From the NCBI RefSeq assembly GCF_037201965.1, contig NZ_CP147518.1, positions 3,279,001 to 3,343,000 of the forward strand: a stretch of DNA of 64,000 nt, given 5' to 3'. Numbering within the stretch: the stretch's first letter is position 1; every line of letters starts with the position of its first letter. The notes beneath the pieces were generated by a model. That model did no database searches. It worked only from the letters and a program-made list of their open reading frames with translations, and was not told where the DNA came from. Source of the DNA: Spirosoma sp. SC4-14. GTDB taxonomy: Bacteria > Bacteroidota > Bacteroidia > Cytophagales > Spirosomataceae. Position numbers and translations under genes: made by a program. Positions 27,177-36,210 of the stretch are shown in pieces.

Positions 27177-28640
27177 CTAAACCACTTCCCCGATTAGTGT
27201 TGCTGAGGTACACTCGGTAACCAGCACGTTCACATACTGGCCTTTTTGAAGGGCTCCTTTCGGAAAAACAACCATCTTATTCTGGTCGTTTCGCCCACAG
27301 AGGAAATCCTCGGAACGTTTTGATGGCCCTTCGATCAGCACACGCTGTATCTGACCAATATGCCGTTGATTTCGTTCTGCCGAGTGCGTAAGTTGTTTGG
27401 CAATGATCTCGTTTAGTCGACGTTTTTTTACGTCTTCGGGGATGTCATCGACGTATTTCTTTGCGGCCAGTGTGCCGGGGCGCTCCGAGTAGGCAAACAT
27501 ATAGGCGTAGTCGTAATGAACATAATCCATCAACGACAACGACTCCTGATGTTCATCTTCGGTTTCTGTACAGAATCCCGAAATCATATCGGTCGAAATA
27601 CCACAATCTTCACCCAGAATCTCGCGGATTCGATCAATTTTGCCGATGTACCACTCCCGATCATAAGTACGGTTCATCAGCTTAAGCACCCGGCTATTGC
27701 CACTTTGAGCAGGCAGATGAATGTAATTGCAGATGTTTTCATACTTCGCCATCGTATGTAGCACTTCGTCGGTTATGTCTTTTGGATGAGACGTTGAGAA
27801 GCGTACCCGCAGATCGGGATGGATGCGGGCAACCATTTCGAGAAGCCCAGCAAAAGAAAGCCCCCCATCCCCCAAAGGGGGCGCGGCAGGGGTATCTGGA
27901 ACTCCCCCTTCGGGGGTTGGGGGGCTGTATTTATAACTATCCACATTCTGGCCAAGCAGCGTTACCTCACGATAGCCCTGGTCGAAAAGATCCTGCGCTT
28001 CGCGGACAATGCTCTGTGGATCGCGACTGCGCTCGCGACCACGTGTAAATGGAACTACACAAAAACTGCACATATTGTCGCAGCCCCGCATAATCGATAC
28101 AAACGCTGTTACGCCGTTTGAGTTTAGACGGATGGGCGAAATATCGGCGTAGGTTTCTTCGCGCGAGAGGAATACGTTAACCGCTTTCTGGCCTGATTCG
28201 GCTTCTTCGACTAGTTTCGGAATATCGCGATAGGCATCTGGGCCGGCTACAATATCAACAACTTTTTCTTCTTCCAGAAGCTTGGTCTTGAGCCGTTCGG
28301 CCATGCAGCCCAGCATACCGACCAGTAGTTCGGGTTTCTGGCGTTTGAGGCCGGTGAGGTGCTTTAGCCGGTGCCGAACTTTTTGCTCCGCATTTTCCCG
28401 GATGGCGCAGGTATTCAGAAAAATCAGGTCTGCGTCTTCGGGCGACGAGGTAGTGGCAAAGCCCGCGTTGCGCATGACAGCCGCAACAATTTCGCTATCG
28501 GCAAAATTCATCTGACAGCCGTAGCTTTCAATATACAGGCGTTTTTTGCCTACAGCCAGCTCTTCTTCAGATGTGCGCGGCAGGTCAATTGCTTCCTTAT
28601 CGGCTGGCTGTAATATAGTTAATTCGGGAATGAGCGTCAT
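27177..28640 (-). CDS. miaB: tRNA (i6A37) methylthiotransferase MiaB
   Basis: 487 aa from [15 protein letters not shown]; the 28694 start is unlikely. Converts i6A37 to ms2i6A37 in tRNA. N-terminal MTTase domain has cluster cysteines in [20 protein letters not shown] and MLGCMAERL; the radical-SAM CxxxCxxC is [17 protein letters not shown] and a C-terminal TRAM domain follow. After LLGQNVDSY there is an extra ~24-residue Pro/Gly-rich segment encoded by a palindromic DNA element (27859-27926). The reading frame is kept, so the protein may well be active. Confidence 0.95.
   Translation of the reverse strand: MTLIPELTILQPADKEAIDLPRTSEEELAVGKKRLYIESYGCQMNFADSEIVAAVMRNAGFATTSSPEDADLIFLNTCAIRENAEQKVRHRLKHLTGLKRQKPELLVGMLGCMAERLKTKLLEEEKVVDIVAGPDAYRDIPKLVEEAESGQKAVNVFLSREETYADISPIRLNSNGVTAFVSIMRGCDNMCSFCVVPFTRGRERSRDPQSIVREAQDLFDQGYREVTLLGQNVDSYKYSPPTPEGGVPDTPAAPPLGDGGLSFAGLLEMVARIHPDLRVRFSTSHPKDITDEVLHTMAKYENICNYIHLPAQSGNSRVLKLMNRTYDREWYIGKIDRIREILGEDCGISTDMISGFCTETEDEHQESLSLMDYVHYDYAYMFAYSERPGTLAAKKYVDDIPEDVKKRRLNEIIAKQLTHSAERNQRHIGQIQRVLIEGPSKRSEDFLCGRNDQNKMVVFPKGALQKGQYVNVLVTECTSATLIGEVV
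27859..27926. repeat. Palindromic GC-rich element inserted in miaB
   Basis: Outer arms 27859-27873 and 27912-27926 pair with one mismatch (AGCCCCCCATCCCCC type); inside are two smaller hairpins, CCCCC-AAA-GGGGG (27869-27881) and CCCCC-TTC-GGGGG (27904-27916). The local base composition is far GC-richer than the gene. Form and content recall REP-like palindromes reported in bacterial genomes. Confidence 0.75.
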
Positions 28641-28839
28641 AAGTATCAATAAATCAGGGAGTTGATGGAATGCCAAAGCCGGAGCCCCGGCCAAGAATGC
28701 GTATGATCATCAACGGAGATGCAAAATTACAAAGAAAGCCTAAACGATGCTGTCATTTTGGCAGCTTTTGATCGTTAAATTCTCTTAAGACAATGGCTGA
28801 AAGCTTACTGGCTACTGGGCCTGGCAAGAGAATAAAACA

Positions 28840-28869
28840 AAAACCCCGGACCTTTAGGGGCGGGGTTTT
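28840..28869 (-). terminator. Intrinsic terminator of the second ECF sigma gene
   Basis: AAAACCCCG (28840-28848) pairs with CGGGGTTTT (28861-28869); on the reverse strand the stem is followed by TTGTTTTATT. It lies 42 bp past the sigma gene stop. Confidence 0.75.
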
Positions 28870-28910
28870 GGGTAATATATTGATTTTCAGTGGATTTATA
28901 ATAGTCGGTG

Positions 28911-29453
28911 CTAAGACGCTGTTTGTTGGGCCGTATAAATGGCTATCAGCTTATCCCGGCTTCGTTTTAACCGCATCTTGACGGCGCTTTCGGTAAGCTG
29001 ATAATGTTTACTGAGTTCTTTAACTGACATATTTTGTTCGTGCTTCAGCCGGAGAAGCATTACTTCTTCGGCTGATAGCTGCGCCAGTAGGTTTTCAAGT
29101 TGTTGTAATTTGTAGTCGGCAGACTGCTGGTATTCGGTTTCTTTCAGTTGAGAAACCAGATCATCTGATAAATCCTCCAGTACATAGCGGCTGTTTATCC
29201 GTAATTGATCGAGGCAGTAGTTGTGTGTAATCGAAAACAGCCAGGTCGAAAAGGTAGAACGACTTTGAAAACTATTCAGTTTTGTGAAAGCTTTTAAAAA
29301 GATTTCCTGCGTGTAATCCTGGGCAGTATCAGAATCTTTTGTCATCGAAAGGCACTTCTGAAATACTTTTTTTACATACTGCTTATAAAGTAGATCAAAC
29401 GTGTCGGTGGATACATTCTGATGAGTTTGTTCATCAGTACGATAAGATTTCAT
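28911..29453 (-). CDS. ECF-type RNA polymerase sigma factor
   Basis: 180 aa. Region 2 includes DTAQDYTQEIFLKAFTKLNSF and FSTWLFSITHNYCLDQLR; region 4 ends with LRLKHEQNMSVKELSKHYQLTE and SAVKMRLKRSRDKL. No anti-sigma gene is adjacent, unlike the sigma factor at 9074. Weak -7-like box TACCTTTA (29495-29502 reverse). Regulon unknown. Confidence 0.92.
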   Translation of the reverse strand: MKSYRTDEQTHQNVSTDTFDLLYKQYVKKVFQKCLSMTKDSDTAQDYTQEIFLKAFTKLNSFQSRSTFSTWLFSITHNYCLDQLRINSRYVLEDLSDDLVSQLKETEYQQSADYKLQQLENLLAQLSAEEVMLLRLKHEQNMSVKELSKHYQLTESAVKMRLKRSRDKLIAIYTAQQTAS

Positions 29454-29785
29454 GAGGCTGGTCTATTAACTGGGTGTTAAGTAAGTTACAGACATAAAGG
29501 TATGTTATATTTTTAAGTATAAATACCAGGCCTATACAGCAGGTGAAACTATTTAATAAGCTATTTGTTGAAAAGTGTCTATTCTTAAATTAATCAATCT
29601 TTCTTTTTGTATTTTATGTTCTCTGTATAGGCTTTTTTGTATTTTTTGTCGTAAATGTATTGTATATTAGTATACATTTTTTTGTCTTATAAACATAATG
29701 AATTTATTTATCGGCAGAATAGATTAACATAGCCTGGTCGAAACCTGGATTTAAATGAAGCCAGCAAACCGGCTCAATGTACCTA
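29454..29785. other. AT-rich intergenic region between ECF sigma gene and BamA-like gene
   Basis: 332 bp, very AT-rich, no credible ORF. It holds a near -7 box for the sigma gene at 29495-29502, a 10-bp inverted repeat with T-run (see ncRNA candidate) and a palindrome TGTATA-TTAG-TATACA at 29661-29676 that may bind a regulator. Confidence 0.4.
29530..29640 (+). ncRNA. Candidate structured RNA closed by a 10-bp stem
   Basis: GCCTATACAG (29530-29539) pairs exactly with CTGTATAGGC (29623-29632), and the latter is followed by TTTTTTG on the plus strand, i.e. terminator-like form for a plus-strand transcript although both flanking genes run on the minus strand. The ~85-nt interior is AT-rich and could fold into a 6S-like rod, but no promoter box was seen upstream. 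Chance pairing in AT-rich DNA is possible. Confidence 0.22.
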
Positions 29786-32389
29786 CTAGAAGGGGTATCC
29801 TATACCAAAATTGATAATCAGCGGATTCGGACCACTGGAAAGCTTGCTGAACGAAAACTTGGGCAATATGAATCGGTCATCGATCAATTTACCCTGAAAT
29901 TCATCGAAATACTTCCGGGCCGGATCCCATACTTTTATGCCACCATCCAGGCGAATAATGAAAAAAGAGAAGTCGAATCGAATTCCTACACCGGTCCCAA
30001 CCGCAATTTGTGGTATAAACGTGTCGAGACTGAAATTTTCGCCATTGCGGTTCGGATTATCACGGATCGTCCAGACGTTTCCGGCATCAATAAACAAAGC
30101 CCCGTTAATATCGGCCAGTAAGTGAAAAAGCCGCCCACGCAGTTCGGCAGAGCCTTCGATAATCATATCGCCCGGCTTTTCGAATGTGTATAAAAACTGC
30201 CCCGAGGAGTTCATTGCGGGCTCGTTCGAATTGCTGGCCGATGTTTGAGGCCATTCTGAACCGGGGCCAAGTCGACGTGGAAGCCATGCCCGAATGCTAT
30301 TGCTGCCGCCCACAAAAAACAGTTTTTCATACGGGGCTGTCCGGTTTGAACCGTAGCCGTATACTAACCCTGTATTGACCCGAAACGCGAGTGTAGTGTG
30401 TGCCCGTAACGGAATATAGTGACGATAGTCGATATTAAACCGGATGTATTTATAATACTGCAAACCCGATGTGTCGGTGGTATTGAAAAAACGGCGTAGC
30501 TGACTGGCAGGAAAGAAATTGAGTGTAGTTCCGCCCGATTCAACCACGGTCCGCAGAAAGTTGGCTCGTCGATTTTGGCCTGCTGTATTAGTGTTATAGG
30601 TGTAAGCGAAACTGATTCCGGAAGCAAATGACTGACGAAAACCCAGATAGATGGTACTACCCTTGGCAATCAGAGAGCGAAGCGTGTCACTAAACTGTTG
30701 ACTAATGTCGGAGTTGGTGCCGCTACCGGCATTGATAAGGTTAATATCAGCAATGTAGAAACTAAATTGTTTGGTTGGCGAAACCTGCCAGTTGTAGGCG
30801 GTAGTAGCCCGAAGCGTAGAGCGTCGATAATCTGGACGGATTGTATTGGAGAACCCTAAACTGACCTGCGTTCGGGGATTATAGGGTGTGAATTTAAACC
30901 GCAAACGACCTGGAAACAGGATTTGGGGAAATATGAATGAAGCACTTACTCCCAACTCCTGGGCTTTATAGGCCTTGTTGGTCGGGTTCTTTTCTGTGGC
31001 AAAACCTGTCTGAAACTCGATCCCATAACGAAGGCTGGTTTCGAAGGTTTCCAGGCCGCCAAACAGATTGCGTACCCGAAAGGTCAGGTTGCCAAATCCG
31101 CCCGGATAACTTTGACCCTGGTAAAGAACCGTTGCCCCGCTTTCGGCCGTTGCCTCGTACTTATCCAGCGGAGTGGCTGTAATTAGCGTTCGCAGTCGGC
31201 GATTGGTTGTGTCGATAAAATTCAAATTCACAAATTTGAACTGATTAAGCAGAAATAACGACCGCTGTGTTTCCCGATAATTGGTCTGGCTATATAACTC
31301 ACCAGGACGAAGGCGTATTTTGCTATCGAGCAATCGGGTCGAAATGGTGCGGCCACCTAACAGATAAGTAATACCGTTGCGCTTAACCGTATCTAGCTGA
31401 GTCGTGGCAATTGCCGGTTGATGTTCATCGGGACTAACGCGAACCTCCACATCACCGATGCGGTAAATTGGGTGCGCCGGTTGGCCCGGTGGATTCAGGA
31501 CCTGCAGATAAACGTCCATATGACGGTGTAGTGTGTCGGCCGTAGGCAGGCGATCGTTTCCCCGGCGGGTCGTATCAACATCCGTAACGGGTATATATTG
31601 GCGCGAAAATGTGTAATAGCCATTGTCGCGCAGTAGCGATTCAATACGAACTTTTTCGCCCGAAATATTTTCCAGGTCGAAGCGATCGCCAGATTTGAGT
31701 AGCGACTGGTTGAGTGATTTTCTGACAATCGAATCAACGCGGGAATCGGCTATTTCGTAGGTGATGTTTCGTAAGTAAAATCCGGCATTTTCGGTAATCT
31801 GATAGTTAACCCGGATTTGTCGTCGGCGGAGTGTATCGAGCGAATACGTTGCTTTTCCATGGAAAAAACCTTTGTCGGCCAGATACTTCTGCATTTTTTC
31901 GGCGTTGGTCTGGGCATCGCGTTCGTTGAAGTAGGAAGGAGGTTCGCCCAGGTTGCGCATCCACCAGTTGCCTTCTTCTGCTTTTTGGCGGAGCCGTTTG
32001 GCCTGCTTGCTAAACCGCCGGTTTAGTTTTTTCAGCTCCTGGGGTTGATTGGCCAGTTGCTGGCTTTGCTGTTCGAATTCATTAGTTTTGGCCTGCAACT
32101 GGCGCAAAATAGCATCACGGTCATAGTGCCGGAGCCCAAATAGGTAGAACCAGAGCGGAGGGGTAATGGGAAGGCCAAGAATCCGACGATTGGGTTTCTG
32201 CGGAATCAGGCTTTCGAGCTGTTCTTTCTCAATGGCATGATTACCACGAACCGTTTGGGCGGTTAGCAGGTAGCTGTTGTTACGGAGTTGCTTCGTACTT
32301 AGACAACCCGACAGACAAAATAGAAAGGAACAATGAATAAGAAGGAATGAATAATGACGAATGTGCTTCCTGCGCCACTCTCTACCCAT
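29786..32389 (-). CDS. BamA/TamA-family outer-membrane barrel protein, lipobox-bearing
   Basis: 867 aa from MGREWRRKHIRHYS; a start at 32422 would overlap the start of the divergent gene. N-terminal hydrophobic stretch ends LSGC, a lipobox. Residues ~35-400 hold POTRA-like modules; from about residue 430 a 16-strand barrel with aromatic girdles, GGSNSIRAWLPRRLGPG (the L6 RGF-like region) and GIGYPF at the end. Inserts or exports outer-membrane proteins. Bacteroidetes carry several such paralogues; this one is distinguished by the lipobox. Confidence 0.88.
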   Translation of the reverse strand: MGREWRRKHIRHYSFLLIHCSFLFCLSGCLSTKQLRNNSYLLTAQTVRGNHAIEKEQLESLIPQKPNRRILGLPITPPLWFYLFGLRHYDRDAILRQLQAKTNEFEQQSQQLANQPQELKKLNRRFSKQAKRLRQKAEEGNWWMRNLGEPPSYFNERDAQTNAEKMQKYLADKGFFHGKATYSLDTLRRRQIRVNYQITENAGFYLRNITYEIADSRVDSIVRKSLNQSLLKSGDRFDLENISGEKVRIESLLRDNGYYTFSRQYIPVTDVDTTRRGNDRLPTADTLHRHMDVYLQVLNPPGQPAHPIYRIGDVEVRVSPDEHQPAIATTQLDTVKRNGITYLLGGRTISTRLLDSKIRLRPGELYSQTNYRETQRSLFLLNQFKFVNLNFIDTTNRRLRTLITATPLDKYEATAESGATVLYQGQSYPGGFGNLTFRVRNLFGGLETFETSLRYGIEFQTGFATEKNPTNKAYKAQELGVSASFIFPQILFPGRLRFKFTPYNPRTQVSLGFSNTIRPDYRRSTLRATTAYNWQVSPTKQFSFYIADINLINAGSGTNSDISQQFSDTLRSLIAKGSTIYLGFRQSFASGISFAYTYNTNTAGQNRRANFLRTVVESGGTTLNFFPASQLRRFFNTTDTSGLQYYKYIRFNIDYRHYIPLRAHTTLAFRVNTGLVYGYGSNRTAPYEKLFFVGGSNSIRAWLPRRLGPGSEWPQTSASNSNEPAMNSSGQFLYTFEKPGDMIIEGSAELRGRLFHLLADINGALFIDAGNVWTIRDNPNRNGENFSLDTFIPQIAVGTGVGIRFDFSFFIIRLDGGIKVWDPARKYFDEFQGKLIDDRFILPKFSFSKLSSGPNPLIINFGIGYPF

Positions 32390-32420
32390 TACCCATACCC
32401 TGTTATTCAGTTTTAAAAAC

Positions 32421-33182
32421 ATGCTCTCAAAAAATCAAATCAAATATATTCAATCCCTGCACCAGAAAAAGTACCGGCAACAGTACGGAGCGTTTCTGGT
32501 GGAAGGAGCTAAAAGTGTTCAGGAAGTTCTACAATCCGATTTTCAGCTTGAAGTACTCCTGATCACGGAAATGTTTTACAAAGAAAACACCAGACTGATA
32601 GATAGCCAACCAAAACCAGTCGAAATCGTTTCTGTGGCCGAGCTCGAAAGAATTGGTACGCTGGAAAGCAACAATGCCGCCCTGGCTGTGGTCAAAACGA
32701 AAGAAAACCGCTCTCTATTGGCTGAGCCAGACGAAATGGCTCTTATTCTGGATGATATTCGTGATCCTGGTAATCTGGGAACAATTCTGCGAATTGCCGA
32801 CTGGTATGGCGTAAAAAAGATTATATGCTCCGAAACAACGGCTGATGTCTATAATCCGAAAGTAATTTCGGCCAGTAAAGGGTCGTTTACGCGGGTAAGC
32901 TGGTGGTATGGCAATATTGTCCAGTTTCTGAAACAGCTAAACCAGAATCCTAATGGCTCTCCAGTGATTTATGGGGCTTTTCTGGAGGGCGTAAATGTAC
33001 ACCGGCTTTCTTTTCAGCACTCGGGGTATCTGGTTATGGGCAACGAATCGAACGGGATTCGGCCCGAGGTAGAACAATTCATAACCCAACGAATCACCAT
33101 TCCGGCCTATGGTGGTGCCGAATCGCTAAACGTTGGTATTGCCACGGCAATCCTGCTCGATAACTGGCGTAGAAGTGCGTAG
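32421..33182 (+). CDS. SpoU/TrmH-family RNA methyltransferase
   Basis: 253 aa from MLSKNQIKYIQSL; the longer start at 32361 is on the antisense of the neighbouring gene. N-terminal RNA-binding part (KYRQQYGAFLVEGAKSV) then a SPOUT domain with the three knot motifs DDIRDPGNLGTILRIADW, LVMGNESNGI and AYGGAESLNVGIATAILL. 2'-O-methylates rRNA or tRNA (RlmB/TsnR group); exact site unknown. Confidence 0.92.
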   Translation: MLSKNQIKYIQSLHQKKYRQQYGAFLVEGAKSVQEVLQSDFQLEVLLITEMFYKENTRLIDSQPKPVEIVSVAELERIGTLESNNAALAVVKTKENRSLLAEPDEMALILDDIRDPGNLGTILRIADWYGVKKIICSETTADVYNPKVISASKGSFTRVSWWYGNIVQFLKQLNQNPNGSPVIYGAFLEGVNVHRLSFQHSGYLVMGNESNGIRPEVEQFITQRITIPAYGGAESLNVGIATAILLDNWRRSA

Positions 33183-33214
33183 GTTGTCGGCTAATTGGCA
33201 GCGCAACCGTAAAC

Positions 33215-34006
33215 CTACATAAACGAAGTCATGGCCGATTCGTTGGCTAGTTCTTCGGCATGTTCCTTCCCGAGATAGCGGTCGATGACAAAATGGGCAG
33301 CGTATAATAACGGAGTCAGTACAACAGCCGAAGTCGCTTTATAGATGTAATTGATAATGCCAACGGCGAACACCTGCGTTAGCGACCAGTTGCCGAAGAT
33401 ATAGAAGGCAATGCCCAATACCACAAACGAGTCGACCAACTGTGATACGAGCGTCGACCCTGTGGCCCTAAGCCATATTTTGCGGCTACCCGTTATTTTT
33501 CGGAGCGAGTGAAATACATACACATCCAGAATTTGTCCAATCAGGAATGCCGTTAACGACCCAATAATAATGCCGAGCCCTTGCCGGAAAATCAGTTGAA
33601 AAGCGTTGTTAATATTGATCGGATTACCGGCCGAATCAGTTGCGTTTACTTCAAGCCAGAATTGGGCTGGAGGCAGGCTCGTAACGGCATAAATGATCAG
33701 AAAGCTGTAGCCCACAAATCCGGCTGTCAGAAATGAAATACGACGAACGCCCGCTTTGCCAAAATATTCATTGATAATGTCGGAGGTGATAAACACAAAC
33801 GGCCAGATAACGGCACCGGCTGTCAGATTGAAATCGAGGATAAAATCACCAAAGAGATGAATCTGGGCGGGTTTAGTACCGAGCAGGGTTTCTACAGAAA
33901 AGATTTTGACACCAATAATTTCGGCAACCAGCGCATTGGTCAGGAAAACTGCACTTAAGAAAATGTAGAGATTAGTGCGTTTGTTCGTAAACGAATAGGA
34001 AGGCAT
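33215..34006 (-). CDS. Queuosine precursor transporter (YhhQ/DUF165/VUT family)
   Basis: 263 aa from MPSYSFTNKRTN; an in-frame Met at 34054 gives 16 more residues. About six to seven transmembrane segments; family features AEIIGVKIFSVE, PFVFITSDIINEYFGKAGVR and VSQLVDSFVVLGIAFYIFG. Relatives import preQ0/preQ1 for queuosine synthesis. A QueD/PTPS-type gene lies at 43178 and folE at 43572, consistent with a queuosine or pterin capacity. Confidence 0.88.
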   Translation of the reverse strand: MPSYSFTNKRTNLYIFLSAVFLTNALVAEIIGVKIFSVETLLGTKPAQIHLFGDFILDFNLTAGAVIWPFVFITSDIINEYFGKAGVRRISFLTAGFVGYSFLIIYAVTSLPPAQFWLEVNATDSAGNPININNAFQLIFRQGLGIIIGSLTAFLIGQILDVYVFHSLRKITGSRKIWLRATGSTLVSQLVDSFVVLGIAFYIFGNWSLTQVFAVGIINYIYKATSAVVLTPLLYAAHFVIDRYLGKEHAEELANESAMTSFM

Positions 34007-34091
34007 AGATTTTGTAGTTTGTGGTTGGTAGTCAGCACCTGTTGATAGTGACAATTTACACCATGAACTGCCTGTAATTTATCGGTCAGTA

Positions 34092-35504
34092 TTAATTTTT
34101 TCGCTTATATACGCCCGCCGTGTTGGTTTGCTGATAGCGGGCTGCCAAAGCGGGGGCCCGTTGGAACAGTTTATCGACTACATTTTCGCGATCGATAATG
34201 TAGTCGGGTGGATCTTGCTGAAAATGCTTGAATACATTAATGACAGCGTCGTAGTTGTCCAGATTTTTCAGGTCATATTTTGCCAGATCCCAGTTTAAAT
34301 ACGGAGTAGCCGGACGATTTTGCCGATAAGCACTCAGATCTTCGCCAATAATGAGGATATGCTGATTTCGAATATTGTCGGGAAGTGGAGCCGACCGTAC
34401 ACGCAGACTGCTGAGTCGACCCAGCTCGGCCCCTGGAATGAGCCCTAATATTCCCTGGTAGAACAAAAGAAGCATTAACCCAAATGCCACAGAAAAACCC
34501 AGTTCGGCCAGCCACGCTTTACGTACATTTTCGAAGTAGAAAAAGGTGAAATAAGCCATTGGCGGAACAAAGCTAAGGAACAACATAGGGGCCAGAAAGG
34601 GCATGAGCGCAATTGTCAGAACAGACGTGGCAAACCAGATCGCCATAATTTGCTGAATCCGTTGCTGAAAATTGACAAACCGGCTCGTACTTCTGAACAG
34701 ACTCAAAAAGCCCAGGATACCCAGCCCCAACGGAACTAATAACGACGCAATGAGCGACTGAAAGTCGGAGAGAGAGTATTGCCGTACCCGAAAGACCGAT
34801 GCCAGCAGATTCCGGTTAAAATCGTCGAGGCAGTTATTAAGGTAGTAAAACAGGACTGTGGCAGCAATCGGGAACAGAAAACCAAACAACGACAGTGAGT
34901 GCTGACGAAAGCTGGAGCCGGTGTAAAAGAGTAGCGAAATGGTTGCCCAGATGATAAATAAAGCCGAAGGAAGGTAAAACAGGCTTGCAATTCCAATGTA
35001 GAACCCTACTTCAAAGACCTCGTCGGTGGCGCCCCGGCGATCCATCTGTTTAATTAGCGTTCCGAAGGCCAGTAGCAGAAAACTGGTCGACATCAAAACG
35101 GGCGAGAGCGTAAGGCAATCGAACGAGAGATGCAGAAACAGCATATAAATCAGACCCGGCCAGAACGACCGATCGGGATAAATGTCGCGGTTATTGGTAA
35201 GGTAATTGAAATAAACAATCTGAAAAACAGAGACAACAGTTGCTGCTACATGAAGAGACAGTGCCGACCGGCCAAAAAGCGTATGCAAACCCCAGTAAAC
35301 TACGGCTGAAAGTGGACTAACACTATCCCAAATGTCGCGATAGAGCAGATGGCCATCGCTCATCTGTTCGCCAACCAGCATCCAGTTTAGCTCTGGAATC
35401 AACAGGGGAAAGGGATGCAGAAGTAGCGGCAGACGAATCAGTAGCAGTAGCCCTAACAGGCTTACGTATTGATACGGATAATAGGAGCGAAAAAAACTTA
35501 ACAA
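34092..35504 (-). CDS. Polytopic membrane protein, GT-C-like
   Basis: 470 aa with about ten transmembrane segments and a soluble tail of ~90 residues. Early after the first segment it reads LYRDIWDSVSPLSAVVYW, like the D-x-W-D/PPL loop of GT-C glycosyltransferases, and QIVYFNYLTNNR follows. The tail is a mixed fold with DNIRNQHILIIGEDLSAY. Suggests sugar transfer from a lipid-linked donor in the inner membrane; catalytic Asp pair is not certain, so unassigned. Confidence 0.7.
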   Translation of the reverse strand: MLSFFRSYYPYQYVSLLGLLLLIRLPLLLHPFPLLIPELNWMLVGEQMSDGHLLYRDIWDSVSPLSAVVYWGLHTLFGRSALSLHVAATVVSVFQIVYFNYLTNNRDIYPDRSFWPGLIYMLFLHLSFDCLTLSPVLMSTSFLLLAFGTLIKQMDRRGATDEVFEVGFYIGIASLFYLPSALFIIWATISLLFYTGSSFRQHSLSLFGFLFPIAATVLFYYLNNCLDDFNRNLLASVFRVRQYSLSDFQSLIASLLVPLGLGILGFLSLFRSTSRFVNFQQRIQQIMAIWFATSVLTIALMPFLAPMLFLSFVPPMAYFTFFYFENVRKAWLAELGFSVAFGLMLLLFYQGILGLIPGAELGRLSSLRVRSAPLPDNIRNQHILIIGEDLSAYRQNRPATPYLNWDLAKYDLKNLDNYDAVINVFKHFQQDPPDYIIDRENVVDKLFQRAPALAARYQQTNTAGVYKRKN

Positions 35505-35771
35505 AACAGGAAAGCGATAAATCGTATATCAGTTAATCAGCGAACTACTGGTAAATCTAACGAATTTACGTCTTCTTACTCAACAGCAATAGCCTGACTA
35601 CTTCTGCGAATTTACGGTCAATTTCGGCAGAACGAAAAAAGGTATAGATATTTGCACATGGGTAATCCGTTAGGCAGAGCAGCTATGTGCTGAAAAACGA
35701 CGGTATACTTGGTCTGCCCGGCGAAACTATTCGTTCGGCAGACTGTTGAAACAGATACCCTGGAAGAAATT

Positions 35772-36149
35772 ATGGAATCAAAACGACAACAGAAAGTAGC
35801 CCGGCAGTTGCAGAAAGATTTAAGTGAAATTTTTCAGCGCGATGTGCCGCATTTGTTCAATGGAGCCTTTATCACGGTAACCAACGTGCGCATTTCGCCC
35901 GATTTGAGTGTAGCGAGGGTCTATCTTAGTTTTCTGGCTGCCAAAAACAAAGAAATGCTTCTGGAAACTATTCAGGAGAAAGGAAAAGTGATTCGTCAGC
36001 ACCTTGGCGATCGGGTTCGGCATCAATTACGAATTGTTCCAGAGTTAAGCTTTTTTCTGGACGATACGGCCGAATATGCCGACAAAATGGATAAACTATT
36101 CGCTGGCCTCGACATCCCACCCGCCCCTGAGGAGGATGAGGACGAATAA
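35772..36149 (+). CDS. rbfA: Ribosome-binding factor A
   Basis: 125 aa from MESKRQQKVARQLQ; the 63-bp longer frame from 35709 is upstream DNA. KH-like fold: LQKDLSEIFQ, VTNVRISPDLSVARVYLSF, and VPELSFFLDDTAEYADKMDKL. Aids maturation of the 30S subunit (16S 5' helix). Acidic tail PPAPEEDEDE. Followed by the LolC/E-like gene across a hairpin. Confidence 0.95.
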   Translation: MESKRQQKVARQLQKDLSEIFQRDVPHLFNGAFITVTNVRISPDLSVARVYLSFLAAKNKEMLLETIQEKGKVIRQHLGDRVRHQLRIVPELSFFLDDTAEYADKMDKLFAGLDIPPAPEEDEDE

Positions 36150-36152
36150 ATG

Positions 36153-36190
36153 AATGAGCGAATAATGTTTTCGTTAACGATTCGCTCATT
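36153..36190. repeat. Hairpin between rbfA and the FtsX-like gene
   Basis: AATGAGCGAAT (36153-36163) pairs with ATTCGCTCATT (36180-36190), loop 16. The 19-mer ATTCGCTCATTCGCTCATT (36180-36198) recurs exactly at 47485-47503, upstream of nadE. Confidence 0.6.
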
Positions 36191-36210
36191 CGCTCATTTA
36201 CAATTACTTT

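Noticed and set aside
32361..32420. Upstream 20-codon extension of the SpoU methyltransferase
   Set aside because: It overlaps the signal-peptide codons of the divergent barrel gene and is not like family N-termini.
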